Shown piece by piece: positions 32,309-37,957 of a DNA stretch of 37,957 nt. Position 1 is the first letter of the stretch. Every line of letters starts with the position of its first letter. This stretch comes from Anthoceros angustus (lineage: Eukaryota > Streptophyta > Anthocerotopsida > Anthocerotales > Anthocerotaceae). Under the pieces are notes generated by a model. That model worked only from the letters and a program-made list of their open reading frames with translations. It was not told the DNA's origin and ran no database searches. Location of the stretch: the NCBI GenBank assembly GCA_010909165.1, contig VJWM01000363.1, forward strand, positions 1-37,957. The letters run 5' to 3'. The position numbers and the translations under genes are program-made.

Positions 32309-33271
32309 GGATCCTTACCATCTGCTTGTCAAGCTCTTTGCAAGATGAAGGCTGCTGGTACCTTGATTCTGGCGCCACCACCCACATTTGCAGAGACAGG
32401 AAGTTGTTTACTTCCCTCAACCTTGTTCATGTCCATGACAAGGTTCTTCTTGGTGATGAACAGTCCAAGACAAGTCTGCAGATAGAAGGTCGAGGAACAT
32501 GTGTGTTTATGCTGCATGATCACACACACCTCGTGTTAGAAGATGTTCTCTTCGTACCAAGCATGGCCAAGAACCTCATGTCGCTGAGTCGCCATGAGAT
32601 CACGACCTTCAATGCATGCCAGACTTTTACGTAAAAGAGTCTCCTGATAGGTGTGTCTTCAAAGGCATTTTAGACAATGACCTGTACAAATTAGACATAA
32701 CGTGTAACAAGCAGCCTGTCCAGCATGCTGCCCATTCAACAGGGACTAGGTCACCTAGTCTCCATCAAGAGGCCATGCTGTGGCATGCTCGCTTGGGGCA
32801 TGTCAATCGCTCCAAGCTGATAGACATGTCTATCACAGAATGCCATCGTGAGCCCCTTCCCAAGTGTTTCAAAGATCCGTGTGAGTCTTGTATTGGTAGG
32901 CGCAGCTGCCCCTTTCCTACGCCCAGCACATAGGGCATCACAAGTCCTTGGTTTAGTTCATGCCGACATCTCAGGGAAAATCCAGGAACCATCCCTAGGA
33001 GGTTCTCAATACTTTTTCACCTTGACAGATGATTATAGTAGATATACCTGGACATTCCCGATGCAGCTGAAGAGTGACACACTCTCTTTTTTCAAAGATC
33101 GGTTATCAGACAGAGACAACCGCATCTTCAAGGTGCTCGAATCATAACGGACAAAAATTTGTGAACCAAGCCTTCGACGACTTGCTGCAAGAACATGGAG
33201 TTCTACGCCAACTCATCGTCTCTACACGCCACAACAAAATGTCGAACGAAAAATCAAACTTCTCGCTATGA
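32266..33271 (+). pseudogene. copia 3 protease and integrase region
   Basis: The protease has WYLDSGATTHICRD near 32355-32400 with an intact D-S-G active site, then VLLGDEQ and LVLEDVLFVPSMAKNLMSLS. After a break near 32630 comes the pre-integrase zinc domain with LWHARLGHVNRSKL (about 32778-32820) and CESCIGRR (about 32883-32907). The integrase core shows LVHADISG, FFTLTDDYSRYTW (about 33015-33055) and a decayed NGQKFVNQAFDDLLQEHG (about 33150-33200). The second catalytic aspartate segment is damaged. Frames change near 32300, 32620, 32930 and 33150. Confidence 0.83.
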
Positions 33272-34070
33272 CTAAGCATGCTCAGTGGATTACCTCAAGG
33301 TTATTAAGAGGCCATTACATCGCAACGACATCCGAATGTGCCGATGACTGTCCCACATAAGACTCCTTACGAGGTTTTCTGGTCTCGCAAGCCAAGCCTG
33401 CTACATTTGAAGGTCTTTGGATCTCGAGCCTTTGCACACATCCCCACTGAAAAAGGAAGAAGCTTGATCCTCGAGCGCAGGTCTTTCTTTTTGTTGGGTA
33501 CAGTGAAATAGAAAAAGCGTATAAGCTGGTCAACACAGATATTGGGTCCATTGTGCTCGCACGCAGTGTGACCTTCCTTGAACCCGCAGTTCCAGCATCT
33601 ATTATTGACAGCAACAGCTTACCCCAGATTTCTTTAGATGTGGATGCCCTTGCAGCCTCAGATCTTGATGCCTGTGATTATCCTCTGGACGACATGGAGC
33701 CAGCTGTTCTTTTGCCTGATCACACTTGATCCAAACGCGCCGCCCACCCCTTTCAACCCCAATTAGGACATCGACCCCTTTTACCCAACGACGAGGGGCC
33801 TTTCTAGATGAGGGGTGCCTAACTGGTGCAAGCAGATGTCCGCTGGCTGCCGATCCGCCTGGTCCCGACCTTGAACCCGATGTCCCACCCTAGATGAGCT
33901 CGCACGCACCCGACCAAGAGCGGAGGTCTCGCGCCGGCCACCACCTGTAATGGGATGAACCCCGCTATCTCAGGGATTTTAGAACACACCTTGCCTGTGC
34001 CTCGCTACGAGCACCGCTTCTTCCCGATGAGAGCCTACTAGTTTCCCAAGCCTTCCATGGCCCTGAACAT
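33272..34070 (+). other. decayed copia 3 integrase-RT linker
   Basis: Residual copia similarity (KTPYEVFWSRKPSLLHLKVFG near 33360-33422 and ARSVTFLEP near 33560-33585), then low-similarity proline-rich sequence to 34070. This is the usual linker between integrase and RT, with no intact frame. Confidence 0.65.
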
Positions 34071-34860
34071 GTGCAGTGGAAGGCAGCAGTGGAGGATGAA
34101 TATCAGTCTCTTGTGAAGAACCACACCTGGATTCTTGCTGACCTTCCACCAGGCCGCAAGGCCATATCCTGCAAGTGGGTGTTCAAACTCAAGCTGAATG
34201 CAAAAGGGGAAGTTGCCCGTTTTAAAGCTCGACTTGTGGCTAGAGGGTTCACGCAAGTGGAGGGGCTCGACTACTTGGAGACATTCTCACCTGTAGTTCG
34301 CAGTCAATCCATCCGGTTTATACTTGCCTATGCCACAGAATTTGATCTCGATCTTCAGCAGATGGACGTGTGCACGGCTTTTCTGTATGGAGCTCTTGAT
34401 GAAGAATTATATATGCTCCAGCCTGAGGCCTATGAGGATTCTGCACATCCCCACAAGGTGTTAAAACTCTTGAAATGCATATATGGTTTGAAACAAAGGA
34501 GAGTGTGTATATCACCATGCATCTCAGATCTACTCAAAGATAGATTTTGTTCGTAACACACCAATGTTTATAAGCTTTCCAAGGATCCTCTATTGTGCTT
34601 GGCTCAGACGTGGACGATTATCCTTGCCACAAACGATCAAGCATCGTTGTCAATAGTCAGCGAAACTTAACGACAAGTTTGACATGAAAGATATTGGCGA
34701 ACTAAAGTTTTGTTTGGGTATAAGCCACGAGTGGAAGCAGCGATGTTCATACACCATTACAAGTATATAAACGAGATACTTAAGAAGTTCAATCTCGATC
34801 ACACGGCACACTACACCTATGCAATCGAACCAAGCTAACACTTTCCAAAGGCCCATGTAC
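34071..34860 (+). pseudogene. copia 3 reverse transcriptase fragment
   Basis: The frame 34071-34556 reads QWKAAVEDEYQSLVKNHTWI, CKWVFKLKLNAKGEVARFKA, LVARGFTQVEGLDY, QQMDVCTAFLYGALDEELYM and CIYGLKQ, a clear copia RT N-terminal part. Then it breaks. YVDD is not recognisable near 34600, and FDMKDIGELKFCLGIS appears in another frame near 34680-34725. The copy cannot be active. Confidence 0.88.
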
Positions 34861-35500
34861 ATCGGATCCTACTAGAAATGTCACTTATACATACTGTTGT
34901 TGCAATTTTATGTTACACTTCTAACTTGCAACATCATTTGAGAGGCTTGGTATTAAGTTTGTCATTTCTTTCCCGAGTGGGCTCTCCAATCTTAACAGAA
35001 CTTGCCTCTCCTACCACTTCACCCTCTTAACTACATCCCTCTCATACGCATTGTTTAGGAATTCTCATGCAATTGTAACATGACTAACAAGGACCCCTCT
35101 TGTGGAACGAAGAATTTTGGTCACCCTGACGCGAAGGGGGGAGACTGACGCCAGAGGATGGGTAGTGCAGTGAGTAGGTAGGAAGTAGGTAGGACGATAG
35201 AGACAGTAGGAAGGTGGCTGACGTCCGAGGGAAGTTCGGGCTTATGAGTCATGCGAACTCAGAGAGGTTCGATCTGGTAGGAAGCATGGGTAGATAGGAG
35301 CATATATAGGCATGATAGGTTCCAGAAATTCCTTGGACCTTGGAAATATTCGGGGATAAGAAGTTCCTTGGCCTTCAAATTAGGTAGATTCTGCATGGCT
35401 ATATATGCCAGATAGGGCTGGTTAGGTTGTAAATAGAAAATAGCTACAGGAGTTTTGAACCGACATGTGGCCCATCGTGAGGAGCGCTTAGGCGGATTTG
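34861..35500. other. unassigned intergenic DNA
   Basis: No gene recognised. There are short GTAGG repeats at about 35170-35200. TTCCTTGGACCTTGG and TTCCTTGGCC near 35330-35370 recall the arm palindromes, but I could not align this to the arms. Confidence 0.3.
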
Positions 35501-35842
35501 CATGTACCGCAAACTCGTTAGCTGTGGTTTGAACCGAGCGCAGCGTGACTGGGCAGATGGCTACAAACGAAGAGTAAGAGGAGCTTACGCCGAGGCAAGC
35601 AGAGCGAGGGCGAGGCGCTGCCAGTCGAGGAGCGCGGGAGGCCGAGGCGCGAGCACGAGAGGCGAAGGCCAAGGCAAGGCAGCAAGGAGACGGATGCAAT
35701 AAGACGCCGGGCCGAGGAAGCAAGAGGAGTCGAGGGGGTCCGCAGGGCGGAAGCGAGGTGGGAGGTGCTCAAGAGGCGGGAGGTGCTCAGAGGTGAGGAG
35801 CAATTGCTGGAGAGGCGCCTGGGGAGCTAGGCGTGAGACAAA
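35501..35842 (+). repeat. purine-rich low-complexity stretch
   Basis: Rich in GAGGCG, GAGGCA and AAGGCAAGGC words. All frames give simple Arg/Ala/Glu/Gly-rich peptide (for example AREAKAKARQQ). It may be a decayed coding repeat or a simple-sequence region; no motif is recognised. Confidence 0.4.
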
Positions 35843-37815
35843 GTGAAGAAACCGCTGGAGGGGAGATTGAAGGAGCCAAGGCCACCTCGGCGGTTGTGTG
35901 GAGGCCGACTGCTGAAGAGCACGGGAAGTCTTCCCCTTGTCATTGCCTCACCCAAACCACCACTTTTTGCTCACCACTCTAGCCCGATAGATTACCTCCA
36001 ATCTCTCCACCTTGCTATCCTTGTGTGTGCTCCCGCGATGGTGAAGATAGTGAGGATGGGAACGGGGTACCCACGGAGGAAACCTCCACCGCCACACCGC
36101 CCACAAGGGAAAAGGGAAGAAACACCCACCCCGAAGTTCGAGTGTAGGCCGCCTCCAAATTTCACCGAGATTTGAGGCGCTCGAGCGCCATGCGCCCGAG
36201 ATGAAGATGGAATGGTCAGATTTGGTGCCTGGTGGCACTTTGCGAGCCCCGCCTTGGTTCAGTGGAGTGTGCGCGATTTAATGAGAGTGACCAAGGCGAC
36301 ACCTCAAGGATGCGACAATCAAGTCATCCCGGATGTGGAAGGTACATTTCCGTGATACGATTGATACCTAAGCCCACAAGGGAGGGATCATTCGCTCAGC
36401 CTCCAAGAATCGTCCGAGGAGGTTATGATGTTCCTACGACCAAAGGAGGAAGTATGGTCGCAAGGCAATGGCTGGAGGATCTCTGCTCAAGGAGCGAAGT
36501 GGAATTTATTCGCCAAGATATGGCTAGGACTAACGCGCGGGCGAGGAAGACGACTGGAAATTCCATTTAATGATGATATATGAGATGTCCTGTGGAAAGT
36601 TGGTAGATTGGGCCACCATTCTCAGTATGAACAAAGCGACCAAACCATTTGGTGATGGAGGAGCAAGAATCGCTTTGTCTCTACCTTCCTCGACACCTAT
36701 ATCGAGGGAGGAGGTTCTTACAGACGAGCCGGAAGAAGCCAAGATAGAAGCTACCCCGTGAGGGTAGTGAAGGAGAGCCATCGCCCAAGGATGAAGAACA
36801 GACAGAGGCCCCGGCAAGAGACCACCACCACCCGCGAACCAACATGAGGCCTCGTGATCGTGAACCCAACAAGAGAAAGGGAAAGGGCTATAGAAGACCT
36901 ACGAGGAAGGAGGAAAGGATACGAGACCACCTACCAGGATTGAGGATTGGTAAACCAACACCGGGAGTGAACCTCTACCAGAGGGACCTGTGGAGGATGG
37001 AGGACACGGTAGGAGCTTCACCTCCCAAAGAGGTAATAGACTTGTTAGCCCGATGGAGGCAGTGACAGGAAGAACGCCGAGGAGCTGGTGACCTGCACAC
37101 CAACGGGAGGAGTGAGGGGAAGTGTTTTGAGAATGCCCGCATCCCATGAGGGTAGTTGTCGAGCCGGAAGTGGGCGCAGGATCTATGGACGCCCTAGTGG
37201 ACCGTGTCAGAGGTGGCCAAGTTCGGAACTTCGAGACCTACAAAGGAGCCGGAGGACGCCGAGAAGAAATTGAGAGGAGCTCAAAACCACCTAAGAAGCA
37301 ACACTGCTAGATCCGCCAAAGAGCGATGTGATGACCACCAAGTTGGTGAATGTGGGAAATGATTGACCGTGTCTTAGGCAGAGGCAAAATCAGCCAAGAG
37401 GGTCGAGGAGTTGGAAACCGCCAGAAGGAGGCGTAAGAAAGTTGGAAGCTACCTTAGCAAGGGTAGGAGGCATCGAACGCAGCAAGGAGGAGGCAAGATT
37501 CATAGCAGCAAGGCCCGGACCTTGAAGACGAGAAGGACCTCCTAAAGAAGAAGTTGCCATGGAGCAACGGAAGGAGCATTACAAGGAAAATATGCCTTGG
37601 TGAGAAAGAACGACAAGGATGGGACAATGTGACCAAGGGTCACAAAGAGGAGCTTCAGACACGAGAGAACTTTTGAGCAAAGAACGCAAGAAGGCCGACG
37701 ACCTTACCCACGCCTATGAGACGGAGGCAAGGAACCGAAGGAAGTTTTGATGGCCCAACGATCTTTGAGGGTCTCAGTCATTCGAGGAGCAAGAGGGCGA
37801 TCACATAGTAAAACG
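35843..37815 (+). other. unassigned region with decayed charged, coiled-coil-like frames
   Basis: No family recognised. Several plus-strand frames look like scattered parts of one former protein: MVKIVRMGTGYPRRKPPPPH near 36040, ARQWLEDLCSRSEVEFIRQD near 36460-36520, YEMSCGKLVDWATI near 36580-36620, NKRKGKGYRRPTRKEERI near 36868-36920, VNLYQRDLWRMEDTVG near 36970-37015, and charged helices (KRVEELETARRRRKK) near 37398-37445. The composition fits a gag-like or ORF1-like element protein broken by many frameshifts, which is inference. Confidence 0.3.
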
Positions 37816-37957
37816 ATGGCGATGGAAGCCATGGAGAAGCCTCGCATTCGCATTTTCGCGGGCAGCGCTGGGCGAGGCGTCGTTCTCGTTGTCGGCGGAG
37901 CGACGCAAACCGAATTCACCTTCAACCTACCGCTCGAGTTGCGCAACCAGGTGACGC
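37816..37957 (+). CDS. possible gene start, open at the window end
   Basis: An ATG at 37816 opens a frame that continues to the last base without a stop (47 residues): MAMEAMEKPRIRIFAG, then GRGVVLVVGGATQTEFTF and LPLELRNQVT. The hydrophobic strand-like pattern and high complexity are unlike the degraded sequence before it. It could be the first exon of a real gene or another transposon ORF. I do not recognise it, and a minus-strand frame overlaps it, so it is uncertain. Confidence 0.3.
   Translation, partial: MAMEAMEKPRIRIFAGSAGRGVVLVVGGATQTEFTFNLPLELRNQVT

Larger units (their letters stand above)
30248..34860 (+). mobile_element. Ty1/copia retrotransposon 3, decayed, 3' truncated
   Basis: Primer site, long leader, gag, protease, integrase and reverse transcriptase occur in copia order on the plus strand, with many frameshifts. 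The end of the RT region (FDMKDIGELKFCLGIS near 34680-34725) is followed by about 140 bases of decayed sequence; RNase H and the 3' LTR are not found. The leader before gag is unusually long (about 1.2 kb). Confidence 0.87.

Overview
This is eukaryotic nuclear DNA, most likely from a streptophyte (green lineage: land plant or charophyte alga). Three intact genes have short GT-AG introns of about 70-350 bases. One of them is a 216-residue plant-type Rab8/RabE GTPase. The other DNA is dominated by plant-type transposable elements: En/Spm (CACTA) TNP2 transposase, Ty1/copia elements with a Met-tRNA primer-binding site, and a LINE with an RNase H domain. I cannot name the species.

Layout. Positions 1-1920 hold a decayed C-terminal half of a TNP2 transposase (+). 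Positions 2692-4660 hold a ~2 kb repeat arm carrying a cluster of short palindromes. After an unrecognised acidic pseudogene (about 5045-5460) comes a decayed copia element (6743-9800) that joins directly to a 5'-truncated LINE ending in a (TAAA)n tail (9800-11890). The gene island follows: a Rab8/RabE GTPase (12439-14346, +, 8 exons), a TBC1D5-like Rab GTPase-activating protein (15655-19218, -, 5 exons, 1048 residues) and an RlmI-type RNA cytosine methyltransferase with a probable organelle-targeting leader (19579-21718, -, 8 exons, 505 residues). I joined these exons by hand. In all three genes every splice phase closes and the total length is a whole number of codons.

Right of the island are the N-terminal half of a TNP2 transposase (21796-22558, -), a SET-domain pseudogene with only two in-frame stops (22964-23728, -), short direct repeats, and a second copy of the repeat arm in inverted orientation (24805-27413). 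Then come an unrecognised coiled-coil ORF pair (27483-28023), a copia fragment on the minus strand with an internal tandem duplication (28241-30053), and a third copia element on the plus strand (30054-34860) with a likely 5' LTR and a Met-tRNA-type primer site. Positions 34861-37957 are mostly unassigned, with decayed coiled-coil-like coding sequence and one open reading frame that runs off the end.

The main structural observation is that the two TNP2 halves (C half on + at the left edge, N half on - at 21.8 kb) and the two arms (+ and -) could both be explained by one ~21 kb inversion carrying the gene island. Before it, the order would have been arm - SET - TNP2 - arm, all on one strand. 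That would make the SET gene part of, or a passenger in, a CACTA-like element with a repeat arm on each side. This is inference and depends on what lies left of the window. The Rab and the RabGAP being convergent neighbours, 1.3 kb stop to stop, is a second point of interest.
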